Positions 45,771 through 58,538 are shown, counted from the stretch's first letter. The stretch: DNA of 64,000 bases from Aromatoleum petrolei (GCF_017894385.1 NZ_CP059560.1:1116001-1180000), one strand, 5' to 3'. Notes: a model not told the origin generated them from the letters alone. Numbers and translations are program-made.

Positions 45771-48398
45771 TCAGGCGGAAAGGATGCGCGCGGCGGGGCG
45801 GACGTGGGTGAAGAAGCGCTCGGCGATGCGGTTCGACAGCGCCGCCGAAGCGTCGTGCGCGACGCGCAGGAGGCGCGCGAGTTCGTTGCACCCGGCGCAG
45901 GCGGTGCGGCGTTGCACCGCCGGTGTCCCGCCCGGGAGTCCGTGTTCGATCGCATGCAGGGAAAACGCATTCAGCGCGCCGGCGGCCTCGCGGAACGGCG
46001 GAATGCCGTAGCCTGCCTCCCCCTCTGCCACCCCCGATGCGGCGAGGTCGCGCTGCAGCACTTCGAGGTAGCGCAGCAGCATGTCGGCCTGGAACGCCAC
46101 CGAATGGGGGTTGTCGGTGTCGAACACGACGAGGTCCAGCGTCGGCAGCATATCGGGCGTGCGCAGGTAGCGCTGGCGATAGGCTTCGGCGCAGTCGGAC
46201 AGTTCCAGCAAGGCATCGACGCCGGCCGGCTGACCGCCACAGGCTTCCAGGAAATGCGCAACGATGCGGCTGCGGCATTGCAGGCGCTCGATGCGGCGGC
46301 CGAGGATGAGGAAGCGCCAGCCGCTGTCACGCATCATCTCGTCCATCGCAAAGCCTGACAGCGAGACGCAGGCGAGCAGCACGCGGTCCAGCGTCGAGGG
46401 CAGCGCGCCGATGTCGGCCGGCGAGGCGCCGTCGGGGCGCTGCCGGCGCAGGATGTCGTGCAGGCGGTTGAGGGAGTGCCAGTGGTCGAGGGAGAGGCGG
46501 TCGCGCACCTGCGTGGCGGCCCACACGGCGCGGCGCAGCGTGGAGGCGAGGCTGCCGGGGACGTTTTCGTCGAGCGCAGCTTCGATGAGGCGGCGCGCGA
46601 CGGAGCGCTCATCGGCGGGCGGGAGCAGGCCGAAGAGTTCGCAGTAGCCCACGGCGGTGGCGAGGACGCCCGGCTCCCCGAAAAGCTCGCGAGCGCCTTC
46701 GCCGCGCACCGCCTTCCCGGACGCGCCTGCGTCCGCGGCCGCATCGCCTTCCTCGTTCAACCGGTCGCAGGCAAAGCGCAGCAGGCGGGCGCTGTTCTCG
46801 ACGCGCTCGGCGTAGCGGCCGAGCCAGAACAGGTTCTCCGCGCTGCGGCTGGCGATCTCGGGGCCGGCGCGCACGATGTCGCCCGCGCCGAGTTCGCCCT
46901 TGAGCAGGCTGAACTGGCTCACCGGGGCCTCGGACAGGACCCAGGTGTCCTTCGACGAGCCGCCGCGCTGCATCGACAGGATGTCGACGTCGCCGCTGCC
47001 GGAGACGCGCGTGAGCCCGCCGGGCATCACGCGCCAGCCCTCGGGTGTGACGACCGCATAGACGCGCACGCCGATCGCGCGCGCGACGAGGCGACGGTCG
47101 AGGGTCGGGCTGCCGGAGTCGGGCATCACCGGCGCCTGCGACAGCTCCACCAGTTCCTGCCCGACATAGGCGTGCGGGCGATGGCGCAGGCGTTCTACCC
47201 AGTGGGCGCGCCCGCGGGCGTCGAGGTCGCGCCCGAACACCGGCTGCAGGCGTTGCGAGGGATAGGCGGGCTTGATGACGAGTTCGGCGAGATGCTCGAC
47301 GACGTAGTCGAGCGCAGGGGCTTCGCCGCACCACCAGCTGGCGACGGCCGGCATCGCGAGCGGCTCGCCGAGGAGGTGTTCGGCGAGCTTGGGCAGGAAG
47401 GCGAGCAGGCCCGAGGATTCCAGCACGCCGCTGCCCAGCGCGTTGGCCATCAGCACGCGACCGGCGCGCGCCGCCTCGACGAGGCCGGGCACGCCGAGCG
47501 AGGATTCGCCGCGCAGTTCCAGCGGATCGGCGTAGTCGTCGTCGAGCCGGCGCAGGATCACGTGGACGCGCTTGAGTCCGGCGAGGGTCTTCAGATACAC
47601 GGAGTCGCCGCGCACGGTGAGGTCCTGGCCTTCGACGAGCGGGAAGCCGAGGTAGCGCGCGAGGTAGGACTGCTCGAAGTAGGTCTCGTTGTAGGGGCCG
47701 GGCGTGAGCAGCACGACGAAGGGCGTCTCGCCGGGATCGACCGGGGCCCAGCGTGCGAGGCTGTCCTGCAGGTGGCGGAAGAAATCCGCGAGGTGATGCA
47801 CGCGCTGGTCGCGGAAGAGGTCCGGAAACAGGCGCGAGACGATCAGGCGGTTTTCGAGCGCGTAGCCGGCGCCCGAGGGGCCCTGCGCACGGTCGGCGAT
47901 GACCCACCAGCGACCGTCCGGCGAACGCGCGAGGTCGGCCGCATAGACGTGCAGGAAATGACCCGAGGGCGGGCGCGTACCCTGGCAGGGCCACAGGAAG
48001 CCGTTATGGCCGTAGACCAGCGCCGCGGGCAGCGCGCCGCTGCGGATCAGCTGCTGAGGGCCGTAAAGGTCGGCGAGCACCTGATCCAGCAGGTCCGCGC
48101 GCTGGGCGATGGCAGCATCGATCTGCGCCCACTCGTGGGCAGGGAGGATGAAGGGCAGCGGATCGAGGGCCCACGGCCGGTCGGCGCCCTGCGGGTCGGC
48201 ATAGACGTTGTAGGTAGTGCCGTTCTCGCGGATGCGCTCGGTGACGAAAGCTTGGCGCGCGCGCATCTGGTCGGGCGTCGAGACGTCCAGCGCCTCGAAC
48301 AGCGCCTGCCAGTGCGGCCGCAAGTGCTCCGCCCCCGCGAGCATTTCATCGTAGCGGCCGGACTGGCGGGCGTAGAGCGAGAGCAGCTGGTGCAGCAT
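45771..48398 (-). CDS. fused circularly permuted ATP-grasp ligase and alpha-E domain protein
   Basis: Encodes 875 residues with the start at 48398 (MLHQLLSLYARQSGRYDEML). Residues about 60-490 are a circularly permuted ATP-grasp ligase (COG2308/DUF404-DUF407 type): VVLLTPGPYNETYFEQSYLA, RRLDDDYADPLELRGESSLG, MANALGSGVLESSGLLAFLP and GGLTRVSGS, with SSKDTWVL near the end. Residues about 550-875 are an alpha-E domain (SAENLFWLGRYAERVENSAR, then MRDSGWRFLILGRRIERLQ). The operon also holds both modules as separate genes, so this is a second, fused set. The frame extends 319 codons upstream only as a shadow of the DUF2126 gene. Confidence 0.93.
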   Translation of the reverse strand: MLHQLLSLYARQSGRYDEMLAGAEHLRPHWQALFEALDVSTPDQMRARQAFVTERIRENGTTYNVYADPQGADRPWALDPLPFILPAHEWAQIDAAIAQRADLLDQVLADLYGPQQLIRSGALPAALVYGHNGFLWPCQGTRPPSGHFLHVYAADLARSPDGRWWVIADRAQGPSGAGYALENRLIVSRLFPDLFRDQRVHHLADFFRHLQDSLARWAPVDPGETPFVVLLTPGPYNETYFEQSYLARYLGFPLVEGQDLTVRGDSVYLKTLAGLKRVHVILRRLDDDYADPLELRGESSLGVPGLVEAARAGRVLMANALGSGVLESSGLLAFLPKLAEHLLGEPLAMPAVASWWCGEAPALDYVVEHLAELVIKPAYPSQRLQPVFGRDLDARGRAHWVERLRHRPHAYVGQELVELSQAPVMPDSGSPTLDRRLVARAIGVRVYAVVTPEGWRVMPGGLTRVSGSGDVDILSMQRGGSSKDTWVLSEAPVSQFSLLKGELGAGDIVRAGPEIASRSAENLFWLGRYAERVENSARLLRFACDRLNEEGDAAADAGASGKAVRGEGARELFGEPGVLATAVGYCELFGLLPPADERSVARRLIEAALDENVPGSLASTLRRAVWAATQVRDRLSLDHWHSLNRLHDILRRQRPDGASPADIGALPSTLDRVLLACVSLSGFAMDEMMRDSGWRFLILGRRIERLQCRSRIVAHFLEACGGQPAGVDALLELSDCAEAYRQRYLRTPDMLPTLDLVVFDTDNPHSVAFQADMLLRYLEVLQRDLAASGVAEGEAGYGIPPFREAAGALNAFSLHAIEHGLPGGTPAVQRRTACAGCNELARLLRVAHDASAALSNRIAERFFTHVRPAARILSA

Positions 48399-48406
48399 CG
48401 TCGGGG

Positions 48407-51766
<3,360 letters not shown>

Positions 51767-51873
51767 GCTGGATCTCCGCAATTTGTCGAGGGTCGTCGCA
51801 CGAGTCGCCGGCGACGCTTAGGGAATGTGATCTTGATCTGGACGACCGGGCGGACCGCTGCGACGCAGCGCAC

Positions 51874-52602
51874 TCAGAGCCAGTCCGGATTCGGTAGGTC
51901 GGCGAAGGCCTCACGCAACCGCTCGCCCCACTGGCCGCGGATCTGCGCGTAGTAAGCGTGGTCCTGATTGACCGAGATGTGCGACTTCACCGTGAACGCG
52001 TCGCGCTCGATGACGCACAGGTCGAGCGGCAGGCCCACCGACAGGTTCGAGCGGATCGTCGAATCCATCGACACCAGCGCGCACTTGGTCGCGTCGGCGA
52101 GCGTGGAGCCGTAGCGCAACACGCGGTCGATGATCGGTTTGCCATACTTCGATTCGCCGATCTGGATGTAGGGGGTGTCCTCGGTGGCTTCGATGAAGTT
52201 GCCCGCCGCATAGACGTTGAAGAGCCGCGGCGCCTCGCCGAAGATCTGCCCGCCGACGATCAGCGAGGCGTTGAACTCGACGCCGAACTCGCGCAAGGCC
52301 TCGGCATCGCGCCGGTGCACCTCGCGCACGACGTCGCCGACGTGGCGCGCCACCTCGAACATGTTGGGCGCATTGAAGAGGTTGGCCGAATCAGTGAGCG
52401 CAAGCCGCTCGCTGATGATGTTCACCACCGACTGGCTCACCGACAGGTTGCCCGATGTGCACATCACGACGACGCGCTCGCCCGGCCGCTGCCAGACGCG
52501 CATCTTGCGGAAGGTGTTGATGTGGTCGACGCCCGCATTGGTGCGCGAGTCGGAGAGGAATACCAGCCCCTTTTCGAGGCGCATCGCGACACAGTAGGTC
52601 AT
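51874..52602 (-). CDS. Anbu proteasome-like peptidase
   Basis: A 242-residue member of the Anbu family, the bacterial relative of proteasome beta subunits and HslV. The start at 52602 gives MTYCVAMRLEKGLVFLSDSR. Removal of Met exposes Thr as N-terminal nucleophile, and the partners Asp18 and Lys33 (numbered with Met) sit in LSDSRTNAG and FRKMRVW. Later parts include MCTSGNLSVSQSVVN, ASLIVGGQIFGE, YIQIGESKYGKPIIDR and SMDSTIRSNLSVGLPLDL. No HslU or other unfoldase gene is nearby; the neighbours are ATP-grasp, alpha-E and transglutaminase genes, the known Anbu context. Substrates are unknown. A 107-bp gap separates it from DUF2126. Confidence 0.95.
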   Translation of the reverse strand: MTYCVAMRLEKGLVFLSDSRTNAGVDHINTFRKMRVWQRPGERVVVMCTSGNLSVSQSVVNIISERLALTDSANLFNAPNMFEVARHVGDVVREVHRRDAEALREFGVEFNASLIVGGQIFGEAPRLFNVYAAGNFIEATEDTPYIQIGESKYGKPIIDRVLRYGSTLADATKCALVSMDSTIRSNLSVGLPLDLCVIERDAFTVKSHISVNQDHAYYAQIRGQWGERLREAFADLPNPDWL

Positions 52603-52673
52603 GGCATTTGCTCGCTTGGTGCCGCAGCGGGAGGGCGCCCGCCGTGACGGCTCATGTGGTTCGCCCGCCCGGC

Positions 52674-53627
52674 TCACGCGCCGACAAGGAAATCCTCGCT
52701 GATGCGCATGCTCAGATTGCCGATCGAATCGATGAAATCGTCCAGCCACGCGTGCAGGCCGCGCTCGAAGATGGCGTCCATGCGGCCGTAGCGCAGCGTT
52801 GCGTAAAGCTGCCCGGCGCGACGTACGGTCTCGTCGGAGCGGCTGTTGCGCACCTTGTCCAGTATCTCCACCACCCCCGCCATGCACGAATGCAGCGCAC
52901 GGGGCAGATCCTCCCGCAGGATCAGCAGCTCGGCGACCCGCTCCGGGGTGATCACGTCGCGATACACCTTGCGATACACCTCGAAGGCCGACACCGAGCG
53001 CAGCAGCGCGCCCCAGTGGTAGAAATCGTTGGCATCGACGAGATCGTCGGCCGCAGGCTGCTGCGCGCCGGCGAGGCTGTGGTACTTCACGTCGAGGATG
53101 CGCGCCGTGTTGTCGGCTCGTTCGAGCAAGGCCCCCAGACGGATGAACTGGAAGGCCTCGTCCTGCAGCATCGTGCCGAACATCGCGCCACGCAGCAGCG
53201 AGGCGCGCTGCTTCACCCAGTCGAAGAAGGCGGCAATGCCGCTGGCGTGGATCTGTTCGAAGCTCTGGCCACGCAATTGCAGCCAGGTCTCGTTGATGGT
53301 CTCCCACATTTCGGCCGTCAGCGTGCCGCGCACCGCATGGGCGTTCTCGCGCGCGGCACGCAGGCAGCTGAAAATCGACGAAGGATGCGTCTCGTCGCGC
53401 ACCATGAAATGCAGCACCTTGGTCGCGGTGACCTCGTCGTGCCGCTTCGCGTAGGCGTATTCGAGGCTGTTCAGCGCGATGATCGCGTTCCAGCTGCTGC
53501 GCTCGGTTTCGGCGTCGTGCGGGACGAGCGACATCTGATAATTGACGTCGAGCAGGCGCGCGAGGTTCTCGGCGCGTTCGGAATAACGAGCCATCCAATA
53601 GAGATGATCGGCGGTGCGGCTCAGCAT
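52674..53627 (-). CDS. alpha-E domain protein
   Basis: A 317-residue all-helical protein of the alpha-E family (COG2307). The start at 53627 gives MLSRTADHLYWMARYSERAE, the family signature, with ARLLDVNYQMSLVP next. Further conserved parts are RDETHPSSIFSCLRAARENA, EMWETINETWLQLRG, FQFIRLGALLERADNTARIL and YHWGALLRSVSAFEVYRKVY. The biochemical role is unknown; the domain almost always accompanies circularly permuted ATP-grasp proteins and may bind or shape their substrate. It sits 51 bp after the stand-alone ATP-grasp gene. Confidence 0.93.
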   Translation of the reverse strand: MLSRTADHLYWMARYSERAENLARLLDVNYQMSLVPHDAETERSSWNAIIALNSLEYAYAKRHDEVTATKVLHFMVRDETHPSSIFSCLRAARENAHAVRGTLTAEMWETINETWLQLRGQSFEQIHASGIAAFFDWVKQRASLLRGAMFGTMLQDEAFQFIRLGALLERADNTARILDVKYHSLAGAQQPAADDLVDANDFYHWGALLRSVSAFEVYRKVYRDVITPERVAELLILREDLPRALHSCMAGVVEILDKVRNSRSDETVRRAGQLYATLRYGRMDAIFERGLHAWLDDFIDSIGNLSMRISEDFLVGA

Positions 53628-53678
53628 GATTCGGGCTCCGGCGCGGCAGTCCTGGTCGGGGAGCGAAGGCGGCAAGGC

Positions 53679-55115
53679 TCAGCGGTGCGGTTCGGCATGG
53701 CCGTTCTCCAGCACCCAGGTGTCCTTGGTTCCGCCGCCCTGCGAGGAATTGACCACCAGCGAGCCCTCGCGCAACGCGACGCGCGTGAGTCCGCCCGGCA
53801 CCAGCGAGACTTCCTTGCCCGAGAGCACGAAGGGCCGCAGGTCGATGTGGCGCGGCGCAATGCCGCCATCGATGTAGGTCGGACAGGTCGACAGCGCCAG
53901 CGTCGGCTGCGCGATGTACTTGTCCGGATGTGCGACCAGCACCGCACGGAACTGCTCGATCTCGGCCTTCGTCGCGGCCGGCCCCACCAGCATGCCGTAG
54001 CCACCCGCACCGTGCACCTCCTTCACCACCAGCTCGGGCAAATGGTCCAGCACGTAGCGCAGGTCGTCCTTCTCGCGGCAGCGGTAGGTCGGGACATTGT
54101 TGAGGATCGGTTCCTCGCCCAGGTAGAAGCGCACCATCTCGCCGACGTAGGGGTAGATCGACTTGTCGTCCGCGACGCCGGTACCGATAGCGTTGCACAG
54201 TGTCACACGCCCCGCATGGTAGGCCCTTAGCAGGCCGGGCACGCCCAGCATCGAATCGGAGCGGAAGACCTGCGGGTCGAGGAAGTCGTCGTCGATACGG
54301 CGATAGATCACATCAACGCGCTTCGGCCCGCGCGTCGTGCGCATGTAGACCGCGTCGTGGTCGATGAACAGGTCGCGACCTTCGACGAGTTCGACGCCCA
54401 TCTGCTGCGCGAGGAAGGAATGCTCGAAATAGGCCGAATTGAACGCCCCCGGCGTCATCACGACCACCGTCGGATCGTCCACGCCCGCCGGCGCCACCGC
54501 GCGCAGCGTCTCCAGAAGCAGGTCCGGATAGTGCTCGACGGGCGCGATCTTCTGCTGCGCGAAGAGCTCGGGAAAGAGCCGCATCATCATCTTGCGGTTC
54601 TCCAGCATGTAGGACACGCCCGAAGGCACACGCAGGTTGTCCTCCAGCACGTAGAACTCGCCCGCTCCCGCGCGCACGACGTCCACGCCCGCGATGTGCG
54701 CATAGATGCCGTTGGGCACCTTGAACCCCTTCATCTCGGGGCGGAATTGCGCGTTGTTGAGCACCTCGCCGGCGGGGATGCGCTCCGCACGCAGGATGTC
54801 CTGGCCGTTGTAGATGTCGTCCAGAAACATGTTCAGCGCCTTCACGCGCTGCTTGAGCCCGGCGCGCAGGGTCTTCCACTCGGCATTGGGGATGATGCGC
54901 GGGATGGTGTCGAATGGAATCAGCCGCTCGGTGCCCGCCTCCTCGCCATACACGGCGAAAGTAATGCCGAGCCGACGGAACGCCAGGTCCGCCTCGGCCC
55001 GCTTGCGCGCCATCACGTCCGGCGACAGGCCACGGGCCCAGGTTTCGAACGGACCGTAGTGCGGGCGCGTGCTCGCGTCCGCGTCGTGCATTTCGTCGAA
55101 AACCAGCGTCGTCAT
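53679..55115 (-). CDS. circularly permuted ATP-grasp ligase (first gene of the Anbu operon)
   Basis: A 478-residue COG2308 protein. The start at 55115 gives MTTLVFDEMHDADASTRPHY; an in-frame ATG at 55148 would overlap the promoter -12 region and is less likely. Core features are GITFAVYGEEAGTERLIPFD, LNMFLDDIYNGQDILRA, VVVMTPGAFNSAYFEHSFLA, IYRRIDDDFLDPQVFRSDSM, GAGGYGMLVGP and PGGLTRVALREGSLVVNSSQ with GGTKDTWVL. Such enzymes are predicted to join amino acids or peptides at the cost of ATP; no product has been established as far as I know. It is likely the first ligase of the pathway. Confidence 0.94.
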   Translation of the reverse strand: MTTLVFDEMHDADASTRPHYGPFETWARGLSPDVMARKRAEADLAFRRLGITFAVYGEEAGTERLIPFDTIPRIIPNAEWKTLRAGLKQRVKALNMFLDDIYNGQDILRAERIPAGEVLNNAQFRPEMKGFKVPNGIYAHIAGVDVVRAGAGEFYVLEDNLRVPSGVSYMLENRKMMMRLFPELFAQQKIAPVEHYPDLLLETLRAVAPAGVDDPTVVVMTPGAFNSAYFEHSFLAQQMGVELVEGRDLFIDHDAVYMRTTRGPKRVDVIYRRIDDDFLDPQVFRSDSMLGVPGLLRAYHAGRVTLCNAIGTGVADDKSIYPYVGEMVRFYLGEEPILNNVPTYRCREKDDLRYVLDHLPELVVKEVHGAGGYGMLVGPAATKAEIEQFRAVLVAHPDKYIAQPTLALSTCPTYIDGGIAPRHIDLRPFVLSGKEVSLVPGGLTRVALREGSLVVNSSQGGGTKDTWVLENGHAEPHR

Positions 55116-55149
55116 GATGATTCGATCCGGAAGCGATTCATCGGACATC

Positions 55150-55165
55150 AGCGAAGACCATGCCA
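55150..55165 (-). promoter_or_regulatory. sigma-54 (-24/-12) promoter of the Anbu operon
   Basis: On the minus strand TGGCATGGTCTTCGCT. It fits TGGCAYR-N4-TTGCW except for one C in place of T; the invariant GG and GC are exactly 10 bp apart. Transcription would start near 55139, about 24 nt before the first gene. Confidence 0.62.
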
Positions 55166-55228
55166 GGGTCAAATTCCCCACGGGGAAAGCACCATTTCGT
55201 GAGGATCTCTTGAATCCCGCACGAAATC

Positions 55229-55243
55229 GCACCGCATCGGTGC
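55229..55243. promoter_or_regulatory. NtrC-like binding site
   Basis: GCACCGCATCGGTGC is a perfect palindrome of arms GCACC and GGTGC with 5-bp spacing, the core of the NtrC enhancer consensus. It lies about 90-100 bp upstream of the predicted start, a usual place for such sites. Binding is not shown. Confidence 0.5.
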
Positions 55244-55260
55244 AACCATCACCCAGTCAA

Positions 55261-55283
55261 GGTGCATCGGCATGCCATGCACC
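55261..55283. repeat. inverted repeat GGTGCAT-N9-ATGCACC
   Basis: Arms of 7 bp separated by CGGCATGCC. The arms contain the same GGTGCA/TGCACC half-sites as the neighbouring NtrC-like palindrome but in outward order, so it could be a second, weaker regulator site or two half-sites. Confidence 0.4.
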
Positions 55284-55420
55284 ACGATGCGGCCCTCCGC
55301 CCGAGGCACACAACAAAGCCGCCCGCGTGCTCACAGGCGGGTAAACCTCATCGTAGGAAATAATTGCCCGCCTCGCGCCCCACACTGCAACGACGACACA
55401 CCAACCGACCGGGAACCGCT

Positions 55421-55852
55421 TCAGCCGCCGCCCGCACCGGAATCTTCGGCAGGGTCGTAGGGCACCACGTTCTCCTGCTCGGCAGGATCGTTGCGAGCGA
55501 CGATCGCCCGCGCCGGATCGACGTCACTGAGATTGCGGGCCTGGTGCGGGACGTCGGGGGGAATGAACAGGAACTCCCCCGCGCTGCTCACGACCCTTTC
55601 GCGCAGACCGGGCCCGAAGCGCGTCTCGACACACCCTTCGAGCACATAGATTGCGGTCTCGTATCCGCGATGCCGATGCGGCGCCGCGACACCGCCCGGC
55701 GGAATGACCACCAGGTGCATGGACAGCCCCCGGCTGCCCGCCGAGTCCCCCGAGATTCCGACGAAATACGGCAGGCGCTGCCGTGTGGCGATTTCGCGGT
55801 CCGGACGCTGTGCGACCACCGTGCGTGAAGGATCGGAGACTGATTTCGGCAT
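55421..55852 (-). CDS. cupin-domain protein
   Basis: A 143-residue single-domain cupin. The metal-binding motif 1 is GGVAAPHRHRGYETAIYVLE (His, His, Glu pattern) and motif 2 is FLFIPPDVPHQARNL (PxxxxH). It has no signal peptide and no DNA-binding domain. Such proteins bind small ligands or act as isomerases or dioxygenases; the substrate is not evident. It ends about 300 bp upstream of the Anbu operon on the same strand but is separated by that operon's own promoter region. Confidence 0.85.
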   Translation of the reverse strand: MPKSVSDPSRTVVAQRPDREIATRQRLPYFVGISGDSAGSRGLSMHLVVIPPGGVAAPHRHRGYETAIYVLEGCVETRFGPGLRERVVSSAGEFLFIPPDVPHQARNLSDVDPARAIVARNDPAEQENVVPYDPAEDSGAGGG

Positions 55853-55951
55853 GCTGATTCCCCAGCGCAGACGGCACGGCGGCGAAGCGGCCGCACCCGA
55901 CTCAGCCTAGACCGCCTATCCACCGCTGTCGAGGCGGCTCACGGCCCGGAC

Positions 55952-56512
55952 TTACCCCTGTGCGAGCTCCGGATACTCCTGTCGCAGCGTCTCACCGTCG
56001 CGCTTCCACGCAAGGCATTCGCCGATAAAGGCCACTGCACGCGAATCCGGCCAGCGCCGCGGGTCCGGGTCGATCGCAACCTGCTGCGCCATGCGGTCCG
56101 GCCACGAGGCCTGCATATAGGTGTTGCCGACCTGGGTGATCAGGTCGGTGAGATGCGCACATCCCTGATCGCTACCGATGCGCTCGCGAATCTGCCGCCC
56201 GAAACCCGGCCCAATCTGCAACCCGATCAGGCGGCCGTATGACTCGGTCGCTGCGGGACACGCGCCCCATGGTGCCGCGCGCATTACAGCCCGTACGTCG
56301 AGGATCGTGAAGTTGTCGTCGATCAGGAAATCGATGCCCATATGGTGCATGAATTCACCGGCGCGCACCGGAGCGCGCGAACGGAAGGGGACGTCCTCGC
56401 CCTTCTCGTCCATCACCGTCGCCTCGATTTCCCACAGGCCATCCTTGCGCCGGAAGGCGCGGCAGGTGATCTGGCGTGTATGCGTGAGCTCGCGCTCGCA
56501 GTCTCCAAACAT
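55952..56512 (-). CDS. DUF2889 protein
   Basis: A 186-residue cytosolic protein that I assign to DUF2889. Family features are RELTHTRQITCRAFRRKDGL with WEIEATVMDEKGED, then GEFMHHMGIDFLIDDNFTIL, APWGACPAATESYGRLIGLQ and GPGFGRQIRERIGSDQGCAH, which leads to HLTDLI. The conserved Cys and His residues (ACP, GCAHL) suggest a metal or active site. Relatives often lie near genes for aromatic or short-chain acid use, but here the neighbours are a cupin and a tRNA. Function unknown. Confidence 0.8.
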   Translation of the reverse strand: MFGDCERELTHTRQITCRAFRRKDGLWEIEATVMDEKGEDVPFRSRAPVRAGEFMHHMGIDFLIDDNFTILDVRAVMRAAPWGACPAATESYGRLIGLQIGPGFGRQIRERIGSDQGCAHLTDLITQVGNTYMQASWPDRMAQQVAIDPDPRRWPDSRAVAFIGECLAWKRDGETLRQEYPELAQG

Positions 56513-56642
56513 TCCCTTCCTCTTCGACGCTGCTCATCACCACCGCGGTGGCGAACGGACCAATGGTAACGTCAGCCGGGTCGGGAATCACTCGGGCAGA
56601 CACAGTGCGCGGTTTGCACTCTCGTTTCATAGCAGCCAAAAA

Positions 56643-56676
56643 GCAAAAGGCCAGCCCCGAGGGACTGGCCTTTTGC
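56643..56676 (-). terminator. intrinsic terminator after tRNA-Thr
   Basis: On the minus strand GCAAAAGGCCAG pairs with CTGGCCTTTTGC around a 10-nt loop, and TTTTT follows the stem. It starts 10 bp after the tRNA end. Confidence 0.8.
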
Positions 56677-56685
56677 CTGAATCAA

Positions 56686-56761
<76 letters not shown>

Positions 56762-56772
56762 GAAGAGCCGGG

Positions 56773-56801
56773 AATATACCGCAGGGTTTCGGATCGTACA
56801 A
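56773..56801 (-). promoter_or_regulatory. sigma-70 promoter of tRNA-Thr
   Basis: On the minus strand TTGTAC (56801-56796), 17 bp, TATATT (56778-56773), 11 bp before the tRNA 5' end. Confidence 0.72.
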
Positions 56802-56914
56802 GTACCCTGCCCCAACCGCACAACCTGGGGAAAATACGGAGTCGACGTCATGGTTATAACAAACGATATACTGCGTTCGTAACTTTTTGTTACTTCTCCT
56901 CCGGATCGAATGCA

Positions 56915-58531
56915 ATGGCGAAGACCCCGCAAATCGGCACCTGCCTGCTGTTTCCCGCAATCCTCGCCGTCGTGCTGAGTTCCGCCACAGCGGCAGGTCT
57001 GCACTTCATCCCCGCGCTCGCCCCCTACGCTGCGGCCATCGTCCTGATGCTCGGCCTCGCATACGGCGGAATTCTCCTTGCCGCCCGGTCGCTGGCGCTG
57101 CGCCGCCTCGGAGGCGATCTGCCGCACGTCGTAGGGCTGCTGAGCGGATTGTCCGGTGGGCGGCTCGCCGAGGCCGCCAATTCCGGCGCTTCCCCGGACA
57201 GCGTTTCGGGACATGCGACAGCCGCTCAACACACACTGCGAGGTGTGATCGACCACGTTGCGCGTGACGCGCAGGAACTCGCGGTGGGCGCGGGGCGCAT
57301 GTCCGGACAGACGACCGAGATGGCGCTCACGCTGCAGATGCAGGCCAGCACGAACCACGAAGTCGCGACCGCGATCCACGAGATCGACCGCAACATCGCT
57401 CTCGTATCCGGGCTCGCAGCCGAAACCGAAGCCGATTCGCGCGACGTCGCAGAGCTGTCGCTCAGCGGCGAGCAGTTCGTGAGCCGCGCTTCCGAAAAGA
57501 TGAGCCGGATCGTACAGTCGGTAACGACCTCGGCAGCGCAGATCGAATCCCTGGTCGCGAGCGTGCGCGAGATCGGCGGCATTGCGAAGATCATCGCCGA
57601 AATTGCAGACCAGACAAATCTCCTCGCCCTCAACGCCGCCATCGAGGCCGCACGTGCGGGCGAACAGGGCCGCGGATTCGCCGTCGTCGCTGACGAGGTG
57701 CGCAAGCTTGCCGAGCGCACGGCAACCGCGACCGCCGAGATCACCCGCATGATCGGCACCATCCAGTCCGACACGAGTGCCGCCGTGATGCAGATGGCCG
57801 AGATCTCACCCGAACTGCAAAGTGGCGTCGAAGAGGCACAACACGCCGCGGACATGCTTCGGCGGATCAAGAACCAGTCGCACGACGCACTGAAGAAGAT
57901 CAGTGCGCTCGCTGCGGCAACGGCCAAGGAGAGCACCGAGGCGAAGGGGATCGTGCAGGGCGTCGCGAACATGATCGCGGCGGCAGAGAAGACCGAAGCG
58001 ATCATCCGTGCAACCTCCGGTACCGCCGCCAAGCTCGAAACGCACTCGGCCAGCCTGCTGCAGCGGCTGGGTTTCTTCACGCACCTCGCCGGCACGCTGG
58101 AACCCGCGAAGGGCACCACCAACACTGCGATCTCACCGGTGATGGCGTGGAATGGGGCGCTGGCAACCGGCCACTCGGACATCGACACACAGCATCGCAA
58201 GCTGATCGATCTCGCCAACGCCGTAAACGCCGCAATGCAGCGCGGCGAGGGGCGCAGCGCGATCGGCGCGGTTTTCGACGAACTGGTCCGCTATACGGCG
58301 TTCCACTTCGGCTTCGAGGAAGACCTGATGAAGAAGGCGAACTACCCCGACTTCTTCCATCACCAGCAGCAGCACAAGCAACTCGTCGCCGACGTGCTCG
58401 CGCACAAGGCCCGCTTCGATGCCGGGCAGACGCTGTCATCCGAGTTGTTGAGCTTCCTGCGCGATTGGCTGGTCAATCACATCATGAAGACCGACAAGGC
58501 ACTTGCGCGCGAACTCAGGCAGGCGGCCTGA
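56915..58531 (+). CDS. methyl-accepting chemotaxis protein fused to a bacteriohemerythrin
   Basis: Encodes 538 residues with the start at 56915. Two transmembrane helices (about residues 7-26 and 31-52: [20 protein letters not shown] and [20 protein letters not shown]) leave almost no periplasmic domain. The cytoplasmic signalling domain has the near-invariant hairpin tip [20 protein letters not shown] and [18 protein letters not shown]. The C-terminus (about 410-538) is a hemerythrin: [41 protein letters not shown] and HIMKTDK supply the His/Glu/Asp ligands of a di-iron site. Since hemerythrins bind O2, it probably senses oxygen inside the cell and steers motility. No CheA or CheW genes are in the window. 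Confidence 0.94.
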   Translation: MAKTPQIGTCLLFPAILAVVLSSATAAGLHFIPALAPYAAAIVLMLGLAYGGILLAARSLALRRLGGDLPHVVGLLSGLSGGRLAEAANSGASPDSVSGHATAAQHTLRGVIDHVARDAQELAVGAGRMSGQTTEMALTLQMQASTNHEVATAIHEIDRNIALVSGLAAETEADSRDVAELSLSGEQFVSRASEKMSRIVQSVTTSAAQIESLVASVREIGGIAKIIAEIADQTNLLALNAAIEAARAGEQGRGFAVVADEVRKLAERTATATAEITRMIGTIQSDTSAAVMQMAEISPELQSGVEEAQHAADMLRRIKNQSHDALKKISALAAATAKESTEAKGIVQGVANMIAAAEKTEAIIRATSGTAAKLETHSASLLQRLGFFTHLAGTLEPAKGTTNTAISPVMAWNGALATGHSDIDTQHRKLIDLANAVNAAMQRGEGRSAIGAVFDELVRYTAFHFGFEEDLMKKANYPDFFHHQQQHKQLVADVLAHKARFDAGQTLSSELLSFLRDWLVNHIMKTDKALARELRQAA

Positions 58532-58538
58532 TAGCCGC

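Larger units (their letters stand above)
55116..55420. promoter_or_regulatory. control region of the ATP-grasp/alpha-E/Anbu operon
   Basis: No gene is supported in these 305 bp. It holds a -24/-12 element at 55150-55165, an NtrC-like palindrome at 55229-55243 and a second inverted repeat at 55261-55283 (GGTGCAT, 9 bp, ATGCACC), in the order expected for an enhancer-dependent promoter reading leftward. The cupin gene ends at its right side. Confidence 0.6.

Noticed and set aside
52608..54230. 540-codon plus-strand frame opposite the alpha-E and ATP-grasp genes
   Set aside because: Same reasoning: antisense shadow, no conserved motif.
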